The notes under the pieces: generated by a model
What the model was told of the DNA's origin: nothing
Database searches by the model: none
Seen by the model: the letters and a program-made list of their open reading frames with translations, nothing else
Part shown: positions 34,168-42,991 of the stretch, in pieces
Position numbering within the stretch: position 1 is the first letter of the stretch
Layout: each line of letters opens with the position of its first letter
Made by a program: the position numbers and the translations under genes
Source of the DNA: CAZVVT01 sp964630595
GTDB lineage: Bacteria > Chlamydiota > Chlamydiia > Chlamydiales > VFKH01
DNA: 64,000 nt
Direction: 5' to 3'
NCBI GenBank assembly: GCA_964630595.1
Contig: CAZVVT010000002.1
Location: 124,001-188,000, forward strand

Positions 34168-35279
34168 AAACGTTTTTCGCAGGCTTGTAACACTTGAGCC
34201 GCAGATACCTTGCGGATGCAATCCATCGTAGCGCAGCCCGGCCCCCAATGACAGGGAGCGCAAGGAACTTTTTCTGTCAGGATCGTTGCTCGTGTGCTCA
34301 TGGGACCCCAATGAGCGTGGTCGTTGATTCCAGTGTAGAGCAAAACGCTGGGGGTATCGAGCGCAGCTGCTAAGTGACCGGCAAGCGAATCGACTCCGAC
34401 AAGAAGCTGTGCCCCTTGCAACGTTTTGAGAAAGTCGTGCCAACCCAAAAGGCCCACTTTGTTATGGCAATGCGGCAGCCCCCTGATGACCTTTTCCACC
34501 ATTTCCGACTCTCTTTTTTCCTTACCCGTCCAGAAGATAGTGTGCTCTTTCATCATCTCCGCCAACGCTCTCCACTGCTCTAAAGGCCACTCTTTTTGAG
34601 GATTTCCTGAGGCAATGTGGAAGACAATATACTGTCCTTTTTCTGCTTGCACGGGAGCTAGATTGGGGCGAAGACTTTTGCGCGGCGTGATGAGACCCAC
34701 ACTTTCAAGAAGATCGGCATAGTAATAAGCAATGGGCTGATCACGGTATACCCATTTTAGACTATGGGTAAGGAGCGGTCCATTTCCGGCGCTGGTGAAC
34801 CCCAAACGCGCGGGAATTTTACAATCTTTGAGTAGCGAGATCGTATTGGGCCAAAAAAAGCGCGCATCAATAGCAAGGTCATATTTCTCTTTTCGAATTG
34901 CAGCAACGGCTTTTTTCATCGTGCTGAAATGGTTTGCTATTCTCTCTCGGTGGGTAGCAACCGTACGGTTCAACTTCCAATGGTCAAAAAAATGCAGACG
35001 CGTCACGTGAGGATGGTTTTGTAAAACAGGAGCCGCCCAACTGCCCACTAAACAATCGATACGCACATCAGGAAAATGGGCTTTGAGCACCTCAAGAAGG
35101 GCTGTGCCAATCACTACGTCACCCATGTGCCCAATATTTGAAACAAGAATTTTCTTCGGGCATTTCAGAAAAGGTTTTTTGGAAGGGGGCTGCAAAAGCT
35201 CGCTTAATTTTAAAGCCCATCGCAAAGGTGCAACACGGATCAGATATTTACCATGCAGTAGAGGCCCTTGCTTACGCAT
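34155..35279 (-). CDS. Glycosyltransferase family 9 (heptosyltransferase-like)
   Basis: A 374-aa GT9 protein. Seen: ILVSNIGHMGDVVIGTALLEVL (family N-terminus), GSWAAPVLQNHP, VFHIASGNPQKEWPLEQW, LLVGVDSLAGHLAAALDTP (substrate-binding block) and a C-terminal CAPCHWGPGCATMDCIRKV with five cysteines. GT9 enzymes of the WaaC/WaaF/WaaQ type add ADP-heptose to lipopolysaccharide cores. The Cys cluster is also seen in some GT9 family members. It overlaps the upstream ligase-like gene by 8 bp. An activated heptose from the GmhA/HldE-like genes is a natural donor (inference). Confidence 0.87.
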   Translation of the reverse strand: MRKQGPLLHGKYLIRVAPLRWALKLSELLQPPSKKPFLKCPKKILVSNIGHMGDVVIGTALLEVLKAHFPDVRIDCLVGSWAAPVLQNHPHVTRLHFFDHWKLNRTVATHRERIANHFSTMKKAVAAIRKEKYDLAIDARFFWPNTISLLKDCKIPARLGFTSAGNGPLLTHSLKWVYRDQPIAYYYADLLESVGLITPRKSLRPNLAPVQAEKGQYIVFHIASGNPQKEWPLEQWRALAEMMKEHTIFWTGKEKRESEMVEKVIRGLPHCHNKVGLLGWHDFLKTLQGAQLLVGVDSLAGHLAAALDTPSVLLYTGINDHAHWGPMSTRATILTEKVPCAPCHWGPGCATMDCIRKVSAAQVLQACEKRLYHS

Positions 35280-36519
35280 AGTTCTCCTTCAAAATAAGAC
35301 TTTTTTGTTCAGAGCGATAGTTCGAGATTAACAATCCCATCACAATACTCAAAGGCAGCACCATGGCGGGAGTGTAGAGACGGTGTTCGGTAACGGAGGT
35401 CCAAATCAACGTCCACAGAGCGATCACCAACCCTTTTTTCAAGCTGTCCGGAGCAGCTTCCTCAATGGTTCGTCGCAAAGCGACAAGCAAAGCTACAGTA
35501 AGGCCAAAACCGACCAGACCTGTCTCTGCAAGAATATGCAAATAGGAATGGTGCGCGTGGTTATCTTGATAGATGATCTCATCGGGTCGATTGACTTGGA
35601 AAACGCCTTCGATACCCACCAGATTATAAGGGCGATCGTTATAGGCGCCAAAGCCAATGCCCACAATGGGGGATGCCATCCAATCTTCCAAAGCGCGTGG
35701 CCACAGCTCCAAACCGCGGTCATAAATTGTTCCAGCTCGCTCAGCAATGCCGTCCAGTGAAGCAGAATCATACTGCGAGTTGGCCACTGTTTTTACCTCT
35801 TGCCAAAGAGGCCAGACCCAGTAAAGTCCCAGCAAGGTTAACCCGACATTGAGAGCGATGAAATATTTGGCTCGTCTCTCTTTAAAAATTTCGATCAACG
35901 ACCAGCCACATAAAAGCCCCAGAAAGCTGCCTCGCGAATCCGTCTTGATCAGACAAAAAAGCAGCAGAAGACAGACGAAAAGATCTCTTTTGCGGCGCGT
36001 GTGACGCCACAAGCCATACGCAAAAGCAACCGCCATCGCATAAAACCCACCCGCTGCATTGTGAGAGATAAAGAGAAAGTGGCACAGCCCTGTGCTACCA
36101 AAAGAAGAGACGACGTGCTCTTCTCCAAATGCTCCCGTTAAATAAAACAGGGGCAGAATGATCAAACCAGCAATCACTGCCAAGCGCAAAAAGTTTCGCA
36201 CAATGGCTTCTACGGGCAATGCGACAGAAAAAAGACCGAAAACTAACAGGGGCAAAAAGGCAATAAAGACGTTTCCATCGCGGCGGTAAAAATCGTACGA
36301 AGTAAAGGCGGCTCGGTCATAAAAAAGCAGCCAGATAATCAAATAAGCAAAAAGCGCCAATAGGGCCACTAAAGCTCGTGGAAGCGATTTGCTTGCCAAT
36401 AAAATAAAGGGAAGGAAGGGAACGAAAAGGATGACAGAAACGGAAATGGGAACATAGTTCGTCACCGCTCCAAAGAGACTGATGGCACCGACGAGAAGGA
36501 TCAGGGTCGAGCTTTTCAC
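35272..36519 (-). CDS. O-antigen ligase / polymerase-like membrane protein (WaaL/Wzy type)
   Basis: A 415-aa polytopic membrane protein with about ten to twelve hydrophobic segments. Seen: strongly hydrophobic N-terminus, TDSRGSFLGLLCGWSLIEIF (an R-G motif typical of the O-antigen ligase family), and a large soluble loop of roughly 80 residues containing SPIVGIGFGAYND and DNHAHHSYLHILAETGLVGFG, matching the Wzy_C periplasmic loop. Such proteins join polysaccharide to lipid A core or polymerise repeat units. Start GTG 36519 overlaps the pyruvate kinase stop (GTGA). Confidence 0.85.
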   Translation of the reverse strand: MKSSTLILLVGAISLFGAVTNYVPISVSVILFVPFLPFILLASKSLPRALVALLALFAYLIIWLLFYDRAAFTSYDFYRRDGNVFIAFLPLLVFGLFSVALPVEAIVRNFLRLAVIAGLIILPLFYLTGAFGEEHVVSSFGSTGLCHFLFISHNAAGGFYAMAVAFAYGLWRHTRRKRDLFVCLLLLFCLIKTDSRGSFLGLLCGWSLIEIFKERRAKYFIALNVGLTLLGLYWVWPLWQEVKTVANSQYDSASLDGIAERAGTIYDRGLELWPRALEDWMASPIVGIGFGAYNDRPYNLVGIEGVFQVNRPDEIIYQDNHAHHSYLHILAETGLVGFGLTVALLVALRRTIEEAAPDSLKKGLVIALWTLIWTSVTEHRLYTPAMVLPLSIVMGLLISNYRSEQKSLILKENYA

Positions 36520-37940
36520 ACCACTTTTTCTACCAGCATCATATTTGTTGCCCCCATCTGCCCAAAGGGAGTTCCCGCAGCTACTACAACCAAGTCGCCC
36601 GCAGCAACAATGCCTTGCTGTTTGGCAAAAGCGCAGAGACGCACGAAAGCATCGTCATTGTTTTTTGCATCGCGGCAAAAGACGGGAGTGACGCCCCAAA
36701 AAAGAGCCATCTGATGATAGGAACGCTCATTATCCGTCATCACAATCACGGGAATTTCGGGACGCAGAGAGGAGATCAGTCGGGCTGTCATCCCGGAAGA
36801 AGAAAAGGCTAAAATCGCCTTTGCATTCGCACAGTACGCGGTATTGACCACCGCCAGCGTCACGGAGGCGGGGATGTCGTTGTACACGCGGCGCGCGTTG
36901 CTAAAGAAGAAGTCGCGGTACTTGAAGTCGTTTTCCGCCTCCTCCGCAATGCGCCGCATCACTTCGACCGTCTCGATCGGATATTTGCCGATAGCCGTCT
37001 CTCCCGACAACATCACCGCCGAGGTGCTGTCGTAAATGGCGTTGGCCACATCGGAAACCTCGGCTCTTGTCGGACGCGGCGAGGTAATCATTGACTCGAG
37101 CATCTGCGTGGCGGTAATCACCGGTTTAGCCGCGAGATAGCAGCGACGAATCATCATCTTTTGCAGACGGGGAATCACCGCAAGCGGCAACTCCACTCCC
37201 AAATCCCCGCGCGCCACCATAATGCCATCGGCAACCTGAACAATTTCATCAAAAGCATCTACTCCCTGATGATTTTCGATCTTGGCGATGATAAAGGCGT
37301 CGCTCTGCCCGGCGTCCTGGCAAATTTTGCGAATGACCTCGACCTCCTTTTTTGACCGCACAAAAGAAGCCGCGATGATATCGACCCCATTTTTGAGCCC
37401 AAAGGTAATGTCGCTGATATCTTTCTCCGTCACCGCCGGCAAGTTGATCTCCTGCCCAGGCAGATTGACCCCTTTGTTGCTGGAGATCGTACCGATATTC
37501 TCCGCTTCCACAACAGCCCCAAAAGCTGTGATCTCTACTACCTTTGTGTTCACATAGCCGTTGTCGATCAATAAAGGCATGCCCGGCTTTAAGTGGTCAA
37601 AAACAATCTCAGGACCGATGTGGATCTTACCCGCTCCTCCCACCATCTCTTGACGATGAAGTTCGATGCGATCCCCCTGCTTTACTGCGAAGGCCGTTTG
37701 CACCTTCCCCACACGGATTTCCGGACCTTTCGTGTCGAGCATGATCGCCACAGAAATGCCCGCTTTTGCTCTTGCTTCTTTCAAATTGTTAATCGAAACC
37801 AGATGATCTTCATGCGTGCCATGGCTGAAATTCAATCGGGCCACCCGCATGCCCTCTTCAATGAGGCGACTCATCATCTCTACGGACTGGCAGCTGGGGC
37901 CAATTGTTGCTACGATTTTTGTTCTTTCACGCACGCCCAT
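36516..37940 (-). CDS. pyk: Pyruvate kinase
   Basis: A 474-aa glycolytic enzyme: phosphoenolpyruvate plus ADP gives pyruvate plus ATP. Seen: IVATIGPSCQS and LNFSHGTHEDH at the N-terminus, MLDTKGPEIRVG, IAKIENHQG with catalytic Lys, MVARGDLGVELP and ATQMLESMITSPRPTRAEV. Length is normal. It is embedded in a polysaccharide operon, overlapping manC by 14 bp and the ligase-like gene by 4 bp, which is unusual. Pyruvate is the donor substrate of acetolactate-synthase and E1-type TPP enzymes, so local supply is one speculative link; chance placement is equally possible. Confidence 0.97.
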   Translation of the reverse strand: MGVRERTKIVATIGPSCQSVEMMSRLIEEGMRVARLNFSHGTHEDHLVSINNLKEARAKAGISVAIMLDTKGPEIRVGKVQTAFAVKQGDRIELHRQEMVGGAGKIHIGPEIVFDHLKPGMPLLIDNGYVNTKVVEITAFGAVVEAENIGTISSNKGVNLPGQEINLPAVTEKDISDITFGLKNGVDIIAASFVRSKKEVEVIRKICQDAGQSDAFIIAKIENHQGVDAFDEIVQVADGIMVARGDLGVELPLAVIPRLQKMMIRRCYLAAKPVITATQMLESMITSPRPTRAEVSDVANAIYDSTSAVMLSGETAIGKYPIETVEVMRRIAEEAENDFKYRDFFFSNARRVYNDIPASVTLAVVNTAYCANAKAILAFSSSGMTARLISSLRPEIPVIVMTDNERSYHQMALFWGVTPVFCRDAKNNDDAFVRLCAFAKQQGIVAAGDLVVVAAGTPFGQMGATNMMLVEKVV

Positions 37941-39315
37941 ATCGATCCTCTAGACGGACAATATCATCTTCTCCCAAATATTCCCCCACCTGTACTTCAA
38001 TGATCTCTAAAGGCACCCTACCCGGATTCTGTACGCGATGCACCGCTCCCATGGGGACAAAGATGCTCTCGTTTTCGTGAACATGCGTAATGCGCTCATC
38101 TACAGTGACTTCAGCCGTTCCCTTAACTACCACCCAATGTTCACTACGGTGAAAGTGCTTCTGCAGCGAAAGCTGCGCACCGGGATTGACACTGATGCGC
38201 TTAATCTTATAGCGCACCCCCTCCTCTAGCACAGTGAAACTGCCCCAAGGACGATGCACCGTGCGGTGGTCCGAGGCTTCTTTGCGCCCCTCTTTGAGCA
38301 AACTTTCAGCGACTCCCTTTACCTTCTGGCTGCTACCGCGTTTGCAGAGCAAAAGAGCGTCATCGGTCTCCACCGCCAACATGTCATCCATGTCGATGGC
38401 AACAATTAACCGCTTGCCGCCGAAAATCAGACTTCCCTTACACCCTTGAGAGACAACATTGCCCTTTTCGGCCGTGTCCTGCTCGTCTTTTTCCATCATC
38501 TCATAGACATTTTCCCAACTGCCCACATCCGACCAGTTCACGCCCATGGGCAGAACAGCCACTTCATCGGATTTTTCCATCACACCATAATCGATGGATC
38601 GATCAGGAAACTCGCCAAAATCTTCGACAAGATCATCGTAGGGCTGATCGCACAGCGCATGTACATCGGGGCAATTTTTCTCCATCTCTGCAAGCATCGT
38701 GCCAATGGAGAAGGCAAACATGCCTCCATTCCAGAGATACTCTCCGGAGTCGACATATTCTTGCGCTTTTTTCTCGTTCGGCTTCTCGATAAATGAGTCG
38801 ACACCAAAATGGTGCTCATCGATCGGACTACCTCTCTTAATATACCCAAAGCCCGTTTCCGCCCGTGTTGGCTCAATGCCAAAGGTGACAATCTTGCCCT
38901 TGGCTGCCATCACGGCCGCTTTTTGCAGCGCCTCGTGAAAAAGCTCTTCGGGTTCAATGACATGATCAGCAGGCAAAATGACAATCACCTCTTCCGGCCC
39001 ACAGCCCAATTTTTCCACCGCATAACGCAGCGCAAGTGCTACTGCAGGGGCAGTATTGCGACGCACCGGTTCTGCAATGACGTGGTCTTTTAACCTCTCA
39101 TCAACCTGCACTAACTGGTGGCGCACATCGTGCAGATACTTGTCGTTGGACAAGACAAAAACATCTTCCGGCTTGAGCAGCTTTAACGCTCTACGCACGG
39201 TGTTTTGCAAAAGAGACTGCGTCCCCGTCAGTTGCAAAAATTGTTTGGGATAATTGGCCCTCGAAAGAGGCCAGAGGCGCGATCCACTTCCTCCTGCTAG
39301 AATGAATATTTTCAT
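37927..39315 (-). CDS. manC: Mannose-1-phosphate guanylyltransferase / mannose-6-phosphate isomerase
   Basis: A 462-aa bifunctional enzyme making GDP-mannose. Seen: N-terminal ILAGGSGSRLWPLSRANYPKQ (nucleotidyltransferase), VILPADHVI, GFGYIKRG, FIEKP, and a C-terminal cupin-type isomerase with HRPWGSFTVLEEG, QLSLQKHFHRSEHWVVV and VPMGAVHRVQNPG. Length fits ManC/CpsB. ATGA overlap couples it to gmd. It feeds gmd, rmd and fcl in the same region. Confidence 0.95.
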   Translation of the reverse strand: MKIFILAGGSGSRLWPLSRANYPKQFLQLTGTQSLLQNTVRRALKLLKPEDVFVLSNDKYLHDVRHQLVQVDERLKDHVIAEPVRRNTAPAVALALRYAVEKLGCGPEEVIVILPADHVIEPEELFHEALQKAAVMAAKGKIVTFGIEPTRAETGFGYIKRGSPIDEHHFGVDSFIEKPNEKKAQEYVDSGEYLWNGGMFAFSIGTMLAEMEKNCPDVHALCDQPYDDLVEDFGEFPDRSIDYGVMEKSDEVAVLPMGVNWSDVGSWENVYEMMEKDEQDTAEKGNVVSQGCKGSLIFGGKRLIVAIDMDDMLAVETDDALLLCKRGSSQKVKGVAESLLKEGRKEASDHRTVHRPWGSFTVLEEGVRYKIKRISVNPGAQLSLQKHFHRSEHWVVVKGTAEVTVDERITHVHENESIFVPMGAVHRVQNPGRVPLEIIEVQVGEYLGEDDIVRLEDRYGRA

Positions 39316-40298
39316 TGCTGCTCTCCCTGCACCATTTCTTTTACTAGCTGCTCAAACGAGGTTTTTGGCACCCAACCCAACTGCTTTTTTGCCTTTGACG
39401 CATCGCCTAAAAGGGTTTCTACTTCGGCAGGACGGAAGTAGCGAGGATTGATGCGAATCGCCGCCTTGCCATTCACTAGCCCAACCTCGTCTACACCCGA
39501 TCCCTTCCATGTCAGCTGCATGCCCAATTCTTTCGCAGCCATTTCCACAAACTCGCGTACGGAGTGCTGCTCGCCCGTTGCAATCACATAATCTTCCGGC
39601 TTGTCTTGCTGCAGAATCAGCCACTGCATCTCGACATAATCGCGCGCGTGACCCCAATCTCTCTTCGCCTCCAGATTGCCCAACTCCAGCACCTCTTGCC
39701 TGCCTAGCTTAATGCGCGTCAGCCCCTTCGTGATTTTGCGCGTCACAAAGGTCTCACCACGCAGGGGTGACTCGTGGTTGAAGAGAATGCCGTTGCAGGC
39801 AAAAAGCCCATACGATTCACGGTAATTCACGACAATCCAGTAGGCATAGAGCTTCGCGACGGCATAGGGAGAGCGCGGATAAAAGGGGGTCTTCTCCGTC
39901 TGGGGTACCTGCTGCACTTGGCCGTACAGCTCCGACGACGATGCTTGATAGAATTTTGCTTTCAGTCCCAGCGTACGCATCGCCTCTAAAATCTTGAGTG
40001 GTCCGATAGCGTCTACTTCTGCGGTGTAGACAGGGCATTCAAAAGAGACCGCCACATGGCTCTGTGCGCCCAAGTTGTAGATTTCATCGGGACGAATCTG
40101 GGCCAACAGACGCGTTACCCCCTCGCCATCGATCAGATCGCCATAATGCAGCTGTACGTTCATCTTCTCGATGCGGGCGCGATTATCGAGCGACGTGCGG
40201 CGCACCAGTCCGTGCACCTCATACCCTTTGGAGAGAAGAAACTGCGCCAAATACGCGCCATCTTGCCCCGTAATGCCTGTAATGAACGCTTTTTTCAC
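39312..40298 (-). CDS. gmd: GDP-mannose 4,6-dehydratase
   Basis: A 328-aa enzyme that turns GDP-mannose into GDP-4-keto-6-deoxymannose. Seen: ITGITGQDGAYLAQFLLSKGYEVHGL, RRTSLDNRARIEK, YNLGAQSHVAVSF, YQASSSELYGQVQ, SPYAVAKLYAYW with Tyr/Lys, and NHESPLRGETFVTRKITKG, all diagnostic of GMD. Start: GTG 40298 overlaps the rmd stop (GTGA) and begins the protein at VKKAFITG; a TTG at 40313 is a weaker alternative. Between rmd and manC in the same operon. Confidence 0.96.
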   Translation of the reverse strand: MKKAFITGITGQDGAYLAQFLLSKGYEVHGLVRRTSLDNRARIEKMNVQLHYGDLIDGEGVTRLLAQIRPDEIYNLGAQSHVAVSFECPVYTAEVDAIGPLKILEAMRTLGLKAKFYQASSSELYGQVQQVPQTEKTPFYPRSPYAVAKLYAYWIVVNYRESYGLFACNGILFNHESPLRGETFVTRKITKGLTRIKLGRQEVLELGNLEAKRDWGHARDYVEMQWLILQQDKPEDYVIATGEQHSVREFVEMAAKELGMQLTWKGSGVDEVGLVNGKAAIRINPRYFRPAEVETLLGDASKAKKQLGWVPKTSFEQLVKEMVQGEQQ

Positions 40299-41125
40299 GC
40301 GATCGACTCCCAAATGTTTTGAATGCTTTGTTCAAAAGGAACGCTCACCTGCCATCCGGTATCCCGCACCATTTTTGCAGAAGAGCCCACCATACGCGGC
40401 TGCTCCGCTGGCCGCAGACGAGATGGATCTTGTCGCACTTCCACGCGCCGCCCTGACACGGCAATGAGCGCATCCAGCACTTGCCGCATGCTACGCTCCC
40501 TGCCACTGCAGAGGTTGTAGATCTCTCCTGAACGCCCTTTTTCTAACAGAAGAAGGTAGCCCTCTACAATATCGCGCACATCGGTAAAATCGCGCGTGGC
40601 CTCTAAATTGCCCACATTGACCACTCCCGTACACAGCTGACGCGCAAAAGAGGGTAGGGCAAAATCAAAGCTCTGTCCGGGACCAATGTGGTTGAAGGGA
40701 CGGGCGATCACGACATCCAGATCCGACTCCAAACAAACTTTTTCTGCAGCCACCTTGCTGTCAGAATAGGGATTGAGCGGTTTTACCGGATGTTCTTCCG
40801 TGATGGGCAGCTCTTGCGCAATGCCGTAAACGTCAGCGGAACTAACATACAGTAGACGCCCCTGAAAACCGATGGCCTGCAGCGCCTTCACCACGTTCTG
40901 TGTGCCCCGTGCATTGACTGCAAAGGTCTTTTCAGGGTCCACCAACGATCTGGCTACATGCGCCTGTCCTGCCAAATGAATGACGGTTTGCGGACATAGC
41001 TCTTCCATTCCGCGCAATACGGCCTTTTCGTCTGTGATATCAAACTCGGTAGAGATCAACGACGTACGTTTCTTTAGCCACGAACCGACAAAGCCCGAAG
41101 CACCTGTAACCAAAAGGCCAACCAT
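40295..41125 (-). CDS. rmd: GDP-4-keto-6-deoxy-D-mannose reductase
   Basis: A 276-aa extended SDR that reduces GDP-4-keto-6-deoxymannose to GDP-D-rhamnose. Seen: LLVTGASGFVGSWL, VIHLAGQAHVARS, YVSSADVYGI, NPYSDSKVAAE active site, RPFNHIGPGQS and RDFTDVRDIVEGY, the RMD pattern. First gene of the operon 34155-41125 and immediately upstream of gmd. Only 22 bp separate it from the divergent fcl gene, so promoters must overlap or lie inside coding sequence. Confidence 0.9.
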   Translation of the reverse strand: MVGLLVTGASGFVGSWLKKRTSLISTEFDITDEKAVLRGMEELCPQTVIHLAGQAHVARSLVDPEKTFAVNARGTQNVVKALQAIGFQGRLLYVSSADVYGIAQELPITEEHPVKPLNPYSDSKVAAEKVCLESDLDVVIARPFNHIGPGQSFDFALPSFARQLCTGVVNVGNLEATRDFTDVRDIVEGYLLLLEKGRSGEIYNLCSGRERSMRQVLDALIAVSGRRVEVRQDPSRLRPAEQPRMVGSSAKMVRDTGWQVSVPFEQSIQNIWESIA

Positions 41126-41147
41126 GATATTGTAGGCACCAACTCTA

Positions 41148-42077
41148 ATGGATAAGTCTATAAAAATCTATGTTGCCGGCCATACCGGACTTGCCGGTTC
41201 CGCCATCCTGCGCCGTCTGCAAAAAGAGGGCTTTTCCAACATCATCACGCGTCCCTCTTCCATTTTAAATCTCACCAACCAAGCAGACGTAAACAGTTTT
41301 TTTGAAAAAGAACGACCTGAGGAGGTCATCCTGGCGGCTGCTTTAGTCGGCGGCATTGGAGCTAACAGCACCAAACCAGGCGATTTCATCTACAGCAACT
41401 TGATGATCCAGACCAACGTTATGGAGGCGGCCTACCGCCATGGTGTGCAGCGACTTCTCTTCCTCGGCTCTTCGTGCATTTACCCGCGCAACTGCCCGCA
41501 GCCCATCAAAGAAGAGTACCTTCTCACCTCTGAGTTGGAGATGACCAACCGCCCCTATGCGCTGGCCAAGATTGCCGGATTAGAGACCTGCCGCTCCTAC
41601 AACCAGCAGTATGGAACGAAATTCTACAGCATCATGCCCACCAATCTCTTCGGGCCCAATGACAATTACAATCTCGAAGATTGCCACGTGCTGCCCGCAA
41701 TGATCCGCCGCTTCCACGAAGCAAAAAAGACCGGCACCGTCACTTTGTGGGGAACGGGGGCACCGCGCCGCGAATTTCTGCATAGCGATGATCTAGCCGA
41801 TGCCGCCCTCTTCGTTCTTCACCGTGGCAGCGATGATACGTCGATCGTCAATGTGGGGATGGGTGAAGATCTGACGATCAAGGAACTGGCGGAAATGATC
41901 GCCGACATCGTCGGTTTTACCGGCACTATCTCTTGGGATACCAGCAAGCCCGACGGCACGCCGCGCAAACTCCTCGACATGAGCCGGCTGCATTCTCTGG
42001 GCTGGAAACACAAAATCCCTCTCTACGAGGGAATCAAACGCACCTACGTAGAAGACTTTCTCCCCCGCTTTTCATGA
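41148..42077 (+). CDS. fcl: GDP-L-fucose synthase
   Basis: A 309-aa epimerase-reductase converting GDP-4-keto-6-deoxymannose into GDP-L-fucose. Seen: VAGHTGLAGSAILRRL, AAALVGGIGANSTKPGDFIY, FLGSSCIYPRNCPQPIKEE, RPYALAKIAGLE active site, PTNLFGPNDNYN and the conserved HVLPAMIRRFHEAK, all typical of Fcl/WcaG. It is the first gene of a + operon and shares the GMD product with Rmd, so the cell could make both GDP-D-rhamnose and GDP-L-fucose. Confidence 0.97.
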   Translation: MDKSIKIYVAGHTGLAGSAILRRLQKEGFSNIITRPSSILNLTNQADVNSFFEKERPEEVILAAALVGGIGANSTKPGDFIYSNLMIQTNVMEAAYRHGVQRLLFLGSSCIYPRNCPQPIKEEYLLTSELEMTNRPYALAKIAGLETCRSYNQQYGTKFYSIMPTNLFGPNDNYNLEDCHVLPAMIRRFHEAKKTGTVTLWGTGAPRREFLHSDDLADAALFVLHRGSDDTSIVNVGMGEDLTIKELAEMIADIVGFTGTISWDTSKPDGTPRKLLDMSRLHSLGWKHKIPLYEGIKRTYVEDFLPRFS

Positions 42078-42991
42078 AACTCCTTGCTATTACCGTCGGC
42101 GACAAACAGACCGCCAGCACCCATTTCCGCCTCCTCCAATACTTTCCCGACATCGAAATCATCCCGCAGCAAGAGTTAGAGCCGCGCCACCTGAAACGCC
42201 TGCAGAGAGCCGATTGCGTCATTGTGCAAAAAGTTCTGCTGCCCCGTTTCAAACAGGCTGCCATCCGCAAAGCCGCGCGCCGGCTCGTCTTCGATTTCGA
42301 CGACGCCATCTGGACCAGACCCTTTAAGCCCTACTCGTTCATTACCCGTCTGCGTGTACAGGCACGTCTGCGCTACTGGATGAAGTATGCCAACGCCGTT
42401 ACCTGCGCCAATCAGGTGTTGGCCGACTGGGCAAGAAGGTATTGCACACCCACAGTCATCCCCATGACTGTCGACACAAATGTGTGGTGTCCCAAACCCA
42501 GTAACACTCTAGCGGTAGGTTGGGCAGGCGCACCGGTAAACTTGCCCCATATAGAACGGCTTGAGCCCGTCTTTAAAGCCCTTCCACAAGTACGCTTGCG
42601 CGTTTTTTGCGGCCAAAAACCCAACCTCTCTGTTCCTTTCGAATACGTTCCCTATAGCCCTGAAGAGCAAATTCCCTTCATGCAATCCCTTGCCATCAGT
42701 TTATTACCGCTCACTGATGAACCCTTCTCGCGCGGTAAGTCGCCCATCAAAGCCATTCAGTCCATTGCTTGCGGCGTTCCCGTGGTCGGCAACATCTACG
42801 GAGCCACAAAAGAAATTCTTCAACCCGAGTTTTCTCTTGCTGTTAACAACGACTGGGTGGAATCTTTAACGAAACTCATAGAGGATGCTGCCTTGCGCCG
42901 ACAGATGAGCGGGGCTGCACGAGACTATGCTGTATCCCACTTCGACAGACAAGTGGGCATCCAACTCCTGCAAGGTGTTCTATGTTCGTGA
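42074..42991 (+). CDS. Glycosyltransferase family 4
   Basis: A 305-aa GT-B glycosyltransferase. Seen: a short N-terminal domain with DFDDAIW near residue 75, AVGWAGAPVNLPHIE, LLPLTDEPFSRGKSPIK and AIQSIACGVPVVGNIYGATKEIL, the GT4-type donor-binding region. The family usually includes enzymes of about 350-400 aa, so this one is compact. Start 42074 is the ATGA overlap with fcl, which suggests a fucosyl- or rhamnosyltransferase (inference only). Confidence 0.85.
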   Translation: MKLLAITVGDKQTASTHFRLLQYFPDIEIIPQQELEPRHLKRLQRADCVIVQKVLLPRFKQAAIRKAARRLVFDFDDAIWTRPFKPYSFITRLRVQARLRYWMKYANAVTCANQVLADWARRYCTPTVIPMTVDTNVWCPKPSNTLAVGWAGAPVNLPHIERLEPVFKALPQVRLRVFCGQKPNLSVPFEYVPYSPEEQIPFMQSLAISLLPLTDEPFSRGKSPIKAIQSIACGVPVVGNIYGATKEILQPEFSLAVNNDWVESLTKLIEDAALRRQMSGAARDYAVSHFDRQVGIQLLQGVLCS

